Origin: Deltaproteobacteria bacterium
GTDB taxonomy: Bacteria > Myxococcota_C > UBA6777
Length of the DNA: 64,000 nt
Reading direction: 5' to 3'
Assembly (NCBI GenBank): GCA_006226375.1
Contig: SBHC01000075.1
Location: 1-64,000, forward strand
Within the stretch, counting starts at the first letter, position 1. The number at the start of each line of letters is the position of its first letter. Below are positions 9,063 to 16,962 of the stretch, piece by piece. The notes beneath the pieces were generated by a model. That model ran no database searches and was not told the DNA's origin. It worked only from the letters and a program-made list of their open reading frames with translations. The position numbers and the translations under genes were made by a program.

Positions 9063-10232
9063 TTAGTTGTTGTGAAGAACTTCGTTGAGTTCAATGGTCT
9101 TGGGATTGGGCTTGCAGATCACGCGACCGTTGCGTGAATCTTGGATAAAGAGCATGTTGTCCCGACCGTTGAGCTCCAAAGCCTTAACAATGTTGGAGCC
9201 ATCTTCCACAACGTCACCAGCAAGATTTACGGGTTGTCCCTCTTTGTTGTAGAGGAAGACTTTCATTCCGCCAGTGATGTAGAGGCCTGCCTCAATGGTG
9301 CATCCAAAGCCAAGAGAGATCCCAGTACCAGCGTTGGCACCCAAGAGACACTTCTCGCCGATGGAGATCACATTTTTGTTTCCACCGGACAAGGTGCCCA
9401 TGATCGAGGCTCCGCCGCCAAGGTCTGTGTGGTTGCCAACAAACACACCGGCAGAGATCCGGCCTTCCACCATCGCACTTCCTGCAGTACCAGCGTTGAA
9501 GTTGATGTAACCAGCAGGCATCACCGTGGTGCCTTCACCCAGGTGGGCTCCCAAGCGAACCTGGGAGTTGGAGGTGATTCGACAGCCGCTGGGCAGATGG
9601 TAGTCCACGAGGTAGGGAAACTTATCAATGTGACTCACCTGCAGCGGGCGCTCCGAAAACAAGTACTTGAGTCGGATGCTTGCCACATCTTCGGGGAAGA
9701 TCGGTCCGTAGTTGGTCCACGCGACATTGTTCAATGCGCCAAACGCTCCGCCCACATTGATGCCATGAGGTTGCACGCAACGCTGGGAAAGACATTGCAG
9801 CTTAAAGTAAGCTTCTTCAGGGGTCTCGACCGACTGACTTCCATCAAAGAGGAAGTAGGCAATCACATCAACATCAGCGTAGCCTTCGCTCTCGCGGTAA
9901 GCGTCATGAATCATCTTGAGAGCCTGGACGTTGCCGTGGTTCTCTAGATCGTCATGGAACGGAGCAAAGACAGCAAAGGCCTCTGCCAACTTGGCCTTGT
10001 CCAGCACTGCATAACCATTGGAGCCTGAAGCAACGCCACCCACCTTGGCAAACACAGCCGCGCTTCCGTAGTTGGCTTCGTAATTCACTTGGGGGAACAA
10101 GACGTCAAGAGTCTTGCCACCTTTGGAGCGACGGACTCCCAGACCAAACGCCAGCGGTCGCTTGTAAGAATCGCTGCTCTCAACACCTTGAACAAAGGCC
10201 TTAAAATCTTCAACAGATTGGATACTTGTCAT
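9063..10232 (-). CDS. dapD: 2,3,4,5-tetrahydropyridine-2,6-dicarboxylate N-succinyltransferase
   Basis: Cytoplasmic enzyme of the diaminopimelate/lysine pathway: succinyl-CoA plus tetrahydrodipicolinate gives N-succinyl-2-amino-6-oxopimelate, feeding peptidoglycan and lysine synthesis. The 389-residue product carries the left-handed beta-helix typical of hexapeptide transferases, with the DapD blocks MVEGRISAGVFVG, DLGGGASIMGTLSGG and ANAGTGISLGFGCTIEAGLY. It is longer than the short enterobacterial DapD (about 274 residues) and resembles the long class found in Pseudomonas and actinobacteria, with an N-terminal domain of about 200 residues. ATG at 10232 is preferred to the adjacent GTG at 10235. 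It stands alone between the protease and the export operon. Confidence 0.92.
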   Translation of the reverse strand: MTSIQSVEDFKAFVQGVESSDSYKRPLAFGLGVRRSKGGKTLDVLFPQVNYEANYGSAAVFAKVGGVASGSNGYAVLDKAKLAEAFAVFAPFHDDLENHGNVQALKMIHDAYRESEGYADVDVIAYFLFDGSQSVETPEEAYFKLQCLSQRCVQPHGINVGGAFGALNNVAWTNYGPIFPEDVASIRLKYLFSERPLQVSHIDKFPYLVDYHLPSGCRITSNSQVRLGAHLGEGTTVMPAGYINFNAGTAGSAMVEGRISAGVFVGNHTDLGGGASIMGTLSGGNKNVISIGEKCLLGANAGTGISLGFGCTIEAGLYITGGMKVFLYNKEGQPVNLAGDVVEDGSNIVKALELNGRDNMLFIQDSRNGRVICKPNPKTIELNEVLHNN

Positions 10233-10291
10233 CACTCAAACTCTCTTCCGTTGGTAGTAGGAACCCAAAAAGCAAAAGTTGGCGGGCATCA

Positions 10292-10310
10292 TACTCAAGA
10301 AGGCTGAGTA
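10292..10310. other. Short inverted repeat upstream of dapD
   Basis: TACTCA (10292-10297) and TGAGTA (10305-10310) form 6-bp arms around a 7-base spacer, about 60 bases before the dapD start and about 70 bases beyond the protease stop. It could be an operator or a weak stem; no T-run follows on either strand. Confidence 0.25.
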
Positions 10311-10380
10311 CGACAAGTCATCGATGGATTGTAGGGAGAATGGTAGACGAAAAGGTCACACGGCGGAGCGAGAAAGAAGA

Positions 10381-13134
10381 TTACAGACGGGAAGAAGCCC
10401 AACGACGTCGAAGAACAAACGGAACAAACAACAACAAGAGCAGCCAGGACGACGGCGACGCAGGTTGCGTAGAGCAGCCACAGCCGGAGGACACAGGAAT
10501 TGGTGTATCGGTTGTTGCAGCATCAGGAGCAGTGTTGCCTTCGGTGTTGGAGGGTGCTTCGGTCGCAGGACCAGCGTCCGTTGGCGGAACACCTTCTCCC
10601 TGTTGAGGTCCACATTTGCCGCTCACACAGAACAGCCCTGGAGGACAATCCACGTTGTACACACAAGCTCCACCCGCTCCCTGCCGGCAAGCACCATCTT
10701 TGCATACCAGGCCCGAGGGACAGTCTTTGTCGCTGAAGCAGGACACGTTTTCAACACACGCGCCGTCTTCACAGCGGAAGTTGTCACGGCAGTCGGTGTC
10801 CACAACACAGTCAGGCTTGGGCACTTCTTTCTGCACACACTTGTTGGCCTTGCACTCTTGGGTGGGGTCGTTGCAGTCTGCGTCAGTCTGACACTCAGGC
10901 TTGGTCACACATTGACCGTTGACGCAGGACTCACCTGGAGCACAATCCGTGTCAGACGCACAACCTGGGTTGGTCTTGGGGACACACTTTCCGCTCTGGC
11001 ATTCCTCGTTGTTTCCACAGTCGTTGTCGGACTGGCAAGGCCCAGCCGAACAAACATTGTTTCGGCTGGAGATATCTTTGCATCGGTACCCATTGCTACA
11101 GGTAGAGTTGTTGCAGCTACAAAACCTGGTGTTTCCACTCACGATGCATTTGCCACCTTCTTTGGCACAGTCTGCGTCACTGGAGCACCTTCGGATGCAC
11201 ACCGAGTTGCCTCGATCGGTGTTGGCACAGAGCAGGCCTGACACACACTCACGAGTTTCGTCACACTCGTCTCCGGCTTCCTGTGTTGCCCCTGGCAAAC
11301 AAAGATAGCCCGCGTTCGTGTTGGAGCATTGGAAGCCAGCAGCACACGTGGTTCCACCGGTCGACTTCTTGGCACACTGACCAATGCTGCTGATTCGGTC
11401 GCGGTTGCAAGTTGTACCATTTTTGCACTGACTGTCGGCGGTGCAACGACAAACATTGATGCCGCCCAGGTTGGTACAGGTTCCACCGTTGGTGCATTGG
11501 CTGCTGCTCGTGCATCGCCGGAAGCAGATGTTCCCTGCGCCAGAGACTCCAAGACATTGGGCTCCAGAGTTACAGGAGCGGCCGTTGCAAGCAGCCCCTG
11601 GCTCACCATCGGGATACGACCCCTGGCAGGTTTGGTAACAGCGAGAGCCGCCCGAGGAAGATTGAATGCAACGATAACCCTGGGCGCATGGCCGCTGGCT
11701 GTCACATACATCACCGTATTTGCCACCACCCTGAAGCTGACATTTCCCACCCGTACAAGCATACCGAGTGTAACAATCTGCCGTGCTTTTGCAGCTACAA
11801 ATGCCGCTGGTAGGAACACATTGACGACTTTGACAAGTGTAACCAGATGGGCAAAACAGACCCTGCGTACAAGGCTGGGTGCAATATTTTCCTTCTGGGA
11901 AGGTACGACAGGCGCCTCCGTTGCAATCGGCGTTGCTGTTGCACTTTCCACAAAGGGTTGGCGCAGGTTGAACAGGTGCGGGCTTGCATGAGCCGTTGGA
12001 GCATGCTTCACCCGGACCACAGTCTTTGTCAGCTGTACACTTCCATGCAGGACACTGGTTCGACTCTGGAACGCACTGCGCTTTTCCACCTACCGTTTGG
12101 CAGCTTGAACCTTGGGGGCAGCATTGGTTGGCGTCGCAAGGTTGGAGGCAACGGTATCCTGCCGACTGAGCCTGACACGCACCACCATTCCCACAAGTTC
12201 CGCCGGTACAAGGAGTACAGAATTGAGCGGTCTTCACAATGGTTTTGGGTTGGCACTTGCCCGAAGCTTTGTCGCAGGTGTAGCAACCACCACAGTCGTT
12301 GTCCGACGTACACTTGCCGCCATACTTGGCGAGATAAGGCTGGAGCCAGGAGTTGTAAGGGTCTACCCGGAAGTCCCAACCTGATCCATCGCAATAGGGC
12401 TGGCCACCTGCGGATCGACCAGTCACATAGGAGTTAACTCCCACCAAGGTCATACGGTTGTTGATCTCATAGAGAGCTGGACCACCCGAGTCACCCGAAC
12501 AAATGCTCTTGCCAGGGTCGCTTGTTTCAAAACGATCCGACTGCATCCGACGAAGGGTAATTTCAGCGCTGTACTTGTCGCTGGGTTTCTGCCGTTGGGG
12601 AGTGGTCTGAATCAATCCGTACCCAATGAAGAAGATCTTCTTCCCAACCCAGGAGTTGTCCATGTTCGCGGTGTTCACCGGCATGGGAGTCACGCCCTGC
12701 ACATCTTTCGACAAGATCATAACCGCCAGATCGTTGACGATGCCTCGTGAGGTGCGTCCATACTGAGGGTGAGTAATTTGTTGATCGACGTCGTGGTACG
12801 TTTTCTGGATGGACGAACCGTTGGGAACGTCGATCCGAAACTGAACCTGTGAAGCATTCCGGCCTGTAACACAGTGCGCAGCCGTAATCACCAGACGTGA
12901 CCCAATCAAGGTACCCGTGCAATACGAGCTTTTGGTCGACTTGGTCACCAGGCCCCCGACAGCTGGGTAGCGGTTGTCTTGCTTTCCACCGACGACCGCT
13001 TGCTTCACTTGGCCGATGGTTGGTGTGGCGGAGGTTGGAGGGTTGGCTTGCTGGCAAGCGATCCCAAAGGCCCCGACGATTAGAATCGAACAACACAGGA
13101 AAGACCATCTTAAGAGAGAGACACCCCGTTGCAT
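10381..13134 (-). CDS. Trypsin-like serine protease with Cys-rich repeats and MYXO-CTERM tail
   Basis: Surface or secreted S1-family protease of 917 residues. A hydrophobic signal ends at GIAC (Cys27, possible lipoprotein). The protease domain (about 47-270) begins at a VVGG activation-type N-terminus and has the full triad: His87 in TAAHC, Asp135 in NDLAV and Ser216 in GDSGGP. From about 275 to 840 follow many short Cys-rich modules of the kind CxxDxDC and GxxCxxGxC, probably disulfide-bonded spacers. A Pro/Thr/Ala-rich linker leads to a MYXO-CTERM signal (GCGC near 885, Trp-Leu helix, RRR). MYXO-CTERM proteins are thought to be trimmed and surface-anchored in Myxococcota. AGGGG precedes the ATG. 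Likely roles are digestion of external protein or prey; that is inference. Confidence 0.9.
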   Translation of the reverse strand: MQRGVSLLRWSFLCCSILIVGAFGIACQQANPPTSATPTIGQVKQAVVGGKQDNRYPAVGGLVTKSTKSSYCTGTLIGSRLVITAAHCVTGRNASQVQFRIDVPNGSSIQKTYHDVDQQITHPQYGRTSRGIVNDLAVMILSKDVQGVTPMPVNTANMDNSWVGKKIFFIGYGLIQTTPQRQKPSDKYSAEITLRRMQSDRFETSDPGKSICSGDSGGPALYEINNRMTLVGVNSYVTGRSAGGQPYCDGSGWDFRVDPYNSWLQPYLAKYGGKCTSDNDCGGCYTCDKASGKCQPKTIVKTAQFCTPCTGGTCGNGGACQAQSAGYRCLQPCDANQCCPQGSSCQTVGGKAQCVPESNQCPAWKCTADKDCGPGEACSNGSCKPAPVQPAPTLCGKCNSNADCNGGACRTFPEGKYCTQPCTQGLFCPSGYTCQSRQCVPTSGICSCKSTADCYTRYACTGGKCQLQGGGKYGDVCDSQRPCAQGYRCIQSSSGGSRCYQTCQGSYPDGEPGAACNGRSCNSGAQCLGVSGAGNICFRRCTSSSQCTNGGTCTNLGGINVCRCTADSQCKNGTTCNRDRISSIGQCAKKSTGGTTCAAGFQCSNTNAGYLCLPGATQEAGDECDETRECVSGLLCANTDRGNSVCIRRCSSDADCAKEGGKCIVSGNTRFCSCNNSTCSNGYRCKDISSRNNVCSAGPCQSDNDCGNNEECQSGKCVPKTNPGCASDTDCAPGESCVNGQCVTKPECQTDADCNDPTQECKANKCVQKEVPKPDCVVDTDCRDNFRCEDGACVENVSCFSDKDCPSGLVCKDGACRQGAGGACVYNVDCPPGLFCVSGKCGPQQGEGVPPTDAGPATEAPSNTEGNTAPDAATTDTPIPVSSGCGCSTQPASPSSWLLLLLFVPFVLRRRWASSRL

Positions 13135-13489
13135 TCGTTACCCCTTTTGGTTCTCGTTATGACAAGGAAGGCGTTGGCAGATCCCGCTCGGGAATCAGAA
13201 TTCTGAGGCAGTATAGAGCAGAGCACTTCATTATCGTGTTCAACTATCAAACCCTGAAGCTCGTTCATTCCTCAAGTCTCTTGCCAACCCTACAAACCAC
13301 GACCAAGACCAAAAGTTGCGAAGGAAGCGCCCTCCTCCCCATCCACTTCTCAAAGTTGGGAACATATTCACGGCTCTCCCCTTGACGTAAGGCTCACAAT
13401 CCCACTAAAAGAAGAGCGCAATGTCAGTCATTTGAGTTGGCAAGCCTTCACATGGCTTGTTGTAAAACCAGGCGGAAAAGGACAGATCG
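13135..13489. other. Intergenic region between divergent protease and SCP2-like genes
   Basis: No gene is supported. It must hold the promoters of the minus-strand protease and the plus-strand SCP2-like gene. The only structure seen is an inverted repeat at 13441-13459 (listed separately). Confidence 0.5.
13441..13459. promoter_or_regulatory. Inverted repeat CAAGCC-N7-GGCTTG upstream of SCP2-like gene
   Basis: Perfect 6-bp arms around a 7-base spacer, centred about 40 bases before the ATG at 13490. Placement fits an operator or leader stem; no protein partner can be named. Confidence 0.3.
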
Positions 13490-13843
13490 ATGGACGCCAA
13501 ACGTTTCTTTGAAGCAGCAATTCCAGGGATGATCCTGGAGCACATGGATGCCTTCATGGGAACACAAGGTTCCATAGCCTTTTCAGTCCATGGAACAGGT
13601 CAGTGGACCCTATTCTTCGGGGACATGGAAGAGCCCGTCATTGATGAGTTCATCCCCGACGCAGACCTGCGGATCTGGCTCTCGCCCGATGCGTTTCAAG
13701 ACTTTGCCCAAGGCCAATTGGACGGCGCTGAAGCCCTTGAGAATGGCGATCTTGTTGTCGCTGGACAGACCCAATTGCTAGAGACCTTCGGATACTTTCT
13801 TAAGCCACCTTCTTCGTTCATGGACCTGTACCTGGGTCAATGA
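13490..13843 (+). CDS. SCP2 sterol-binding-domain-like protein
   Basis: Small cytoplasmic protein of 117 residues with the fold pattern of SCP2/sterol-carrier domains: a beta sheet around SIAFSVHGTGQWTLFFGD, then DADLRIWLSPDAFQDFAQGQLDGAEALENGDLVVAGQTQLL, which matches the family rule of a strand, the LSxxDF-type helix, and the GxLxG-type element before the last strand. Such domains bind lipids or fatty acyl groups in a hydrophobic tunnel. AAGGA sits about 8 bases before the ATG. The gene is followed 43 bases later by the NuiA fusion gene and may be co-transcribed. The natural ligand is unknown. Confidence 0.7.
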   Translation: MDAKRFFEAAIPGMILEHMDAFMGTQGSIAFSVHGTGQWTLFFGDMEEPVIDEFIPDADLRIWLSPDAFQDFAQGQLDGAEALENGDLVVAGQTQLLETFGYFLKPPSSFMDLYLGQ

Positions 13844-13886
13844 CGATTTATGTAGATTCAAACGTGTTCAGTTGTAGGAGTTTCTC

Positions 13887-14681
13887 ATGAGTCGAATTGC
13901 CAAAGCAGATGTACATGCCTCTTTGGAGCGTATCGCTCAAACCATCATCCAGGCTGGCGGTGAAGACGGTCGAATCAGCCGCGCAGACATGGCTGCTCAA
14001 CTTGAGACCATGGACGGAACCGAGCGCGCCCTCGCCAACATGTTCTTCCGGTTCATCGACCACCGAGACTACAAGCCCGGCGCGACGGTAACAGCCAAAG
14101 ATGTCAACCGCGCAGTGGAGTACGCCAAAGAGAAGCTCATCGACAAATACGACCTCAACAACAACGGTCTGTCCAAGTCCGAGATCTCTGAGATGTCCCG
14201 CACCGGTCAGTTGGCTGTCCAGCTCGCCAAAGAGATCAAGACGGTTGACGAAGTTGGACCCTCCTCCGGTGAGGCTCTCTCCAAGCAGTTTGAAATGATC
14301 GCAGATGGACTCCTTTACATCAGCGAAGGTGACTACCCCTACGAAGCGTTCACCCTTCCGAAGACTGACTCTGGCGAACACACTGTAGAATCCTTCCGCG
14401 AAGGCTTGGGCCTCGACGCCGATGTCGAGATCAGCATGTCTGGTGCTGCCGATGTGGATGAATTCTTCGCGCTGTACCAAGACGCCGTGGATGGATACGG
14501 CTACGATGAAGCGGAAGTCCAACAGTACAAAGATCTGGAAACTGCAATGAAAGGCAACCTCACCGACCTTAAGATGGTTCATGTCGGCGGTGACGCTGTT
14601 GTGGAAGGTCAGGTCTACATCGTGGGAACGGCTCCCGATGGAACCCTCGCAGGACTTGAGACCACTCGCATCTGGACCTGA
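13887..14681 (+). CDS. EF-hand-like protein fused to a nuclease A inhibitor (NuiA-like) domain
   Basis: Protein of 264 residues without signal peptide. Residues 1-130 are helical and acidic and include a calcium-loop-like stretch (D89-L-N-N-N-G94 ... E99, EF-hand or dockerin spacing). Residues 133-264 match the NuiA fold of Anabaena: LLYISEGDYPYEAF corresponds to the LLFMSESEYPFEVF segment, and the C-terminal VYIVGTAPDGTLAG corresponds to VYVIGETPAGNLAG. NuiA inhibits the sugar-non-specific nuclease NucA; here the partner nuclease is not in the window. GGAG lies 8 bases before the ATG. The N-terminal domain is not part of classical NuiA, so this is an unusual fusion; it could be a cytoplasmic immunity or regulatory factor. 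Confidence 0.78.
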   Translation: MSRIAKADVHASLERIAQTIIQAGGEDGRISRADMAAQLETMDGTERALANMFFRFIDHRDYKPGATVTAKDVNRAVEYAKEKLIDKYDLNNNGLSKSEISEMSRTGQLAVQLAKEIKTVDEVGPSSGEALSKQFEMIADGLLYISEGDYPYEAFTLPKTDSGEHTVESFREGLGLDADVEISMSGAADVDEFFALYQDAVDGYGYDEAEVQQYKDLETAMKGNLTDLKMVHVGGDAVVEGQVYIVGTAPDGTLAGLETTRIWT

Positions 14682-14702
14682 TTCTCTGCCAATTTCTTCT
14701 CC

Positions 14703-15710
14703 TTACATCCAGCCGATTCCTTTCAGCACACTCTCCCCCACAAACAAGAACGCAATTCCCAGCACCGCTAGAAATGCGCCTGCGATGGATGCCTTGGACA
14801 ACCTCTCCTTAAGAAACCAAAAGGTCAAAGGCAGCACAAACAACGGACTGGTCGAACCCAGCGTTGTCGCCACCCCCGTATGGGCTGAGTAGCGAAGTCC
14901 TGCCATTGAAAGCCAAATCCCCAGATAGGTGCCAAGAAACATGGCAGCAAACAATGTACCCCACACCTTCCTCGGCTGGGATGACGGACGGATTTGAGCC
15001 AGCGTCCTACGAGAGATCCCGACAAAGAACATCAGACCCAACACACCCACGCTTAAACGAACAATGCTGATACCCAACGCAGTGGTTTCAGAACCAGCAT
15101 AACGAGTCATTACATTAACAATGGCTTGCGCAAGGTTGGCCACAAACGCTCCCCCCATGCCCCACCAAAACCATCGACGCGACTTTGGAGCTTCCTGCAC
15201 AATGTTCCCATTGGCTTCCATCTCGGAAGTGCCAGGCTCCTCATCATCTTTGAAGTCCTGCTCACGCTCCCACACGACAACGCCAATGCCACTCATGGTC
15301 AAAACGGTCCCAATCACAAACACCAGAGTAAGAGGCTCACCAAGGAACACAAAGGCGAGGAGTCCAGTAATGGGAGGAGTTAGCGTTGACATCAACAAGG
15401 CGATGCGAGGACCCAGCCGGCTCAGAGCAAAGAAAAACGCCGTGTCTCCGAGGGTAAAGCCAATCAGTCCGCTCCCTGCCAGCCACCCAAACCCCGTCAT
15501 TGATAGCTCGGTTGGCCAGAAGCGCCCCTCCACCACGACAAAGGTCAAGAGCAACAAACTTAGGGCCAAGCCACTTTTGAGGAGATTGAGCGTCTTTGGG
15601 GAAAAGCGTTCTCCCAACTGCATGTACAGCAAACTGGCACAAGCCCAAACGATCGACGAAGTTAATGCAGCAGTTTCACCCATTGAGCAATCCAATGTCC
15701 ACGTTGCCAT
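14703..15710 (-). CDS. EamA-family (DMT superfamily) transporter
   Basis: Inner-membrane permease of about 335 residues with ten predicted helices in two homologous EamA halves, for example ALTSSIVWACASLLYMQLGE at the start of the first, and an EP motif (FLGEPLTLVFVIGTVLTMSGI) at the end of each (second: FLKERLSKASIAGAFLAVLGIAFLFVGE). EamA proteins export amino acids, nucleotides or metabolites; the substrate cannot be told. A charged insert of about 45 residues (EREQDFKDDEEPGTSEME) separates the halves. The ATG at 15710 is used; the frame extends upstream to a TTG at 15782, and an ATG at 15683 is also possible. A structured upstream region (15835-15936) could regulate it. Confidence 0.82.
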   Translation of the reverse strand: MATWTLDCSMGETAALTSSIVWACASLLYMQLGERFSPKTLNLLKSGLALSLLLLTFVVVEGRFWPTELSMTGFGWLAGSGLIGFTLGDTAFFFALSRLGPRIALLMSTLTPPITGLLAFVFLGEPLTLVFVIGTVLTMSGIGVVVWEREQDFKDDEEPGTSEMEANGNIVQEAPKSRRWFWWGMGGAFVANLAQAIVNVMTRYAGSETTALGISIVRLSVGVLGLMFFVGISRRTLAQIRPSSQPRKVWGTLFAAMFLGTYLGIWLSMAGLRYSAHTGVATTLGSTSPLFVLPLTFWFLKERLSKASIAGAFLAVLGIAFLFVGESVLKGIGWM

Positions 15711-15834
15711 CGGTAGAAAGCCAGCTCCCCTAGCCTCTTCTCTACCCTGTAAAAGTTCCAGACTTTCTCGCAAGGGAATCAAAGCGAAAAAGCAACCCCG
15801 TTCAAAGTGCGCGTAGTGAGCCTCGGACCGGTAG

Positions 15835-15936
15835 AAATGTCAAGACGCAACGTCTCTGGTGCCTGAGCGCAATTCGCTCCTGTTGAAAAGAGACGGCCTT
15901 CGCATTTGTGATGACACCGGGCAATAATGTACCCGG
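15835..15936. other. Cluster of nested inverted repeats (candidate structured leader RNA)
   Basis: Four complementary pairs occur within 100 bases: TGTCA 15838-15842 with TGACA 15912-15916; CGTCTC 15851-15856 with GAGACG 15890-15895; inside it GAGCG 15865-15869 with CGCTC 15875-15879; and CCGGG 15917-15921 with CCCGG 15932-15936. A small stem AGACG-CAA-CGTCT (15843-15855) competes with the second pair. Read on the minus strand this would be the 5' leader of the EamA gene, about 125-225 bases before its start. It does not match any riboswitch consensus that I could recall. Confidence 0.35.
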
Positions 15937-16133
15937 CTAGCTATGCGGGATGTTGTTGCAACCGCCTTGCTTAATTTGTATCCTACCTCCAACAGTTCAT
16001 CGCTGATGTTGTTTGTATGATTGGTATTGAAAACCATTGGACTGTTACAGAAAGATTGAAGTCGTATCCCAAGTCGGGTCGCTCTCGTTCAAGGACAGGG
16101 ACCCAAACAACTACAAATGCACCTCAAAATTGC

Positions 16134-16139
16134 AAAGGA
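16134..16139 (+). promoter_or_regulatory. Ribosome binding site deciding the cytochrome start
   Basis: AAAGGA lies 7 bases before the ATG at 16147, which selects this start over an ATG at 16117 that would put ten extra residues before the lipoprotein signal. Confidence 0.6.
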
Positions 16140-16146
16140 TTACCTC

Positions 16147-16860
16147 ATGAGAAAGACACTATGCAACAGCATGTTGCTCCTCTCTATGGTTGGGTTCGTG
16201 GGCTGCGGAAACCCATGGTGGCAGTGGGACAACTCCCATCCACAACGACAAACATTCAGTGACGGAGGGTGCACACCAAGTCCAAATTTCAGTGCGAACG
16301 CAAGCCCAACTCCTGGATCAAGCTGGGGAACGATGAGCGCTTCCTCCAAAGAGAGTTTGATGACCGAATCCATCCAGCCCACCATGCAAAAACTCTTTGA
16401 AGCCTTCGACCCCAAGTACAAAGACAAAATTCATTGCCAAACCTGCCATGGGCGCAGCGCCACCGATAAGACTTCCTTCAGCCAACCAAGCCAACTCTAT
16501 CCTCTTGACCCCAAGAACATGCCCTCGCGCAATGACCCTGACCCCAAGCGCGCAGCAGTGGTTGCCTTCATGGAAGACAAGGTGATGCCCCAGTTTAGCA
16601 AATTACTGATGGGGCAAGAGGTCACTTGCTTTACGTGTCACGCCCAAGCATTGGGAACCGTACCGAAACAGCAGCTCCAACCAGCGCCGGTTTCTACAAC
16701 GATAGAACTGGGTCCGTGCAGCGTTACCAACAACTACTGTCCCGCCGGTAGCAAGTGTTACCAGGGTACCTGTACCAAGCCCTGCCGAACTGGAGAATGC
16801 CCGAGCGGGTACACCTGCAAATCTACAAACATCGGGGACCTGTGCGTTTCCACCCGCTAA
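16147..16860 (+). CDS. Diheme cytochrome c lipoprotein with Cys-rich C-terminus
   Basis: Lipoprotein of 237 residues. The signal ends in GFVGC, making Cys20 the lipidated residue. Two c-type heme sites are present: CQTCH (Cys97, Cys100, His101) and CFTCH (Cys161, Cys164, His165). The spacing and the surrounding sequence (QKLFEAFDPKYKDKIHC, NDPDPKRAAVVAFMEDKVMPQFSKLL) recall the cytochrome subunits related to photosynthetic reaction-centre cytochromes, which are known from several myxococcal genomes as lone electron carriers. The last 50 residues are a disulfide-rich module (eight Cys) like those on other surface proteins in this window, an unusual addition to a cytochrome. Likely a periplasmic or surface electron-transfer protein. 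Confidence 0.8.
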   Translation: MRKTLCNSMLLLSMVGFVGCGNPWWQWDNSHPQRQTFSDGGCTPSPNFSANASPTPGSSWGTMSASSKESLMTESIQPTMQKLFEAFDPKYKDKIHCQTCHGRSATDKTSFSQPSQLYPLDPKNMPSRNDPDPKRAAVVAFMEDKVMPQFSKLLMGQEVTCFTCHAQALGTVPKQQLQPAPVSTTIELGPCSVTNNYCPAGSKCYQGTCTKPCRTGECPSGYTCKSTNIGDLCVSTR

Positions 16861-16901
16861 GGAAGTCCTGACGGATAGACCTTCGTTTTCCACCAGGAAT
16901 T

Positions 16902-16910
16902 TGGTATACT
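16902..16910 (+). promoter_or_regulatory. Extended -10 promoter element before the CARDB gene
   Basis: TGGTATACT fits an extended -10 (TG-N-TATACT, hexamer 16905-16910) about 52 bases before the ATG at 16963. The -35 position holds only TCGTTT, so the extended -10 would carry recognition. Confidence 0.45.
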
Positions 16911-16962
16911 CGCCGAATGCTCTGAGCAGTCCTGGAATCTATGGAACAGAAGGATCTTCGTA

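Larger units (their letters stand above)
15711..16146. other. Divergent intergenic region between EamA and cytochrome genes
   Basis: 436 bases without a supported gene. It contains a cluster of nested inverted repeats (15835-15936) and a 9-base direct repeat CGGTAGAAA (15711-15719 and 15829-15837). The remainder toward the cytochrome gene shows no structure that I can name. Confidence 0.5.

Noticed and set aside
9141-9947. Long plus-strand frame of 268 codons opposite dapD
   Set aside because: It is the antisense of a strongly conserved DapD gene and has no recognised family or ribosome binding site.
11139-12089. Long minus-strand alternate frame of 316 codons inside the protease gene
   Set aside because: Generated by the repetitive Cys-rich repeat coding; it lies within the real gene in another frame with no start signal.
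15781-15960. Known riboswitch (cobalamin, ykkC, glycine, TPP) upstream of EamA
   Set aside because: Core consensus strings of these classes are absent on both strands, so only an unclassified structured region is reported.
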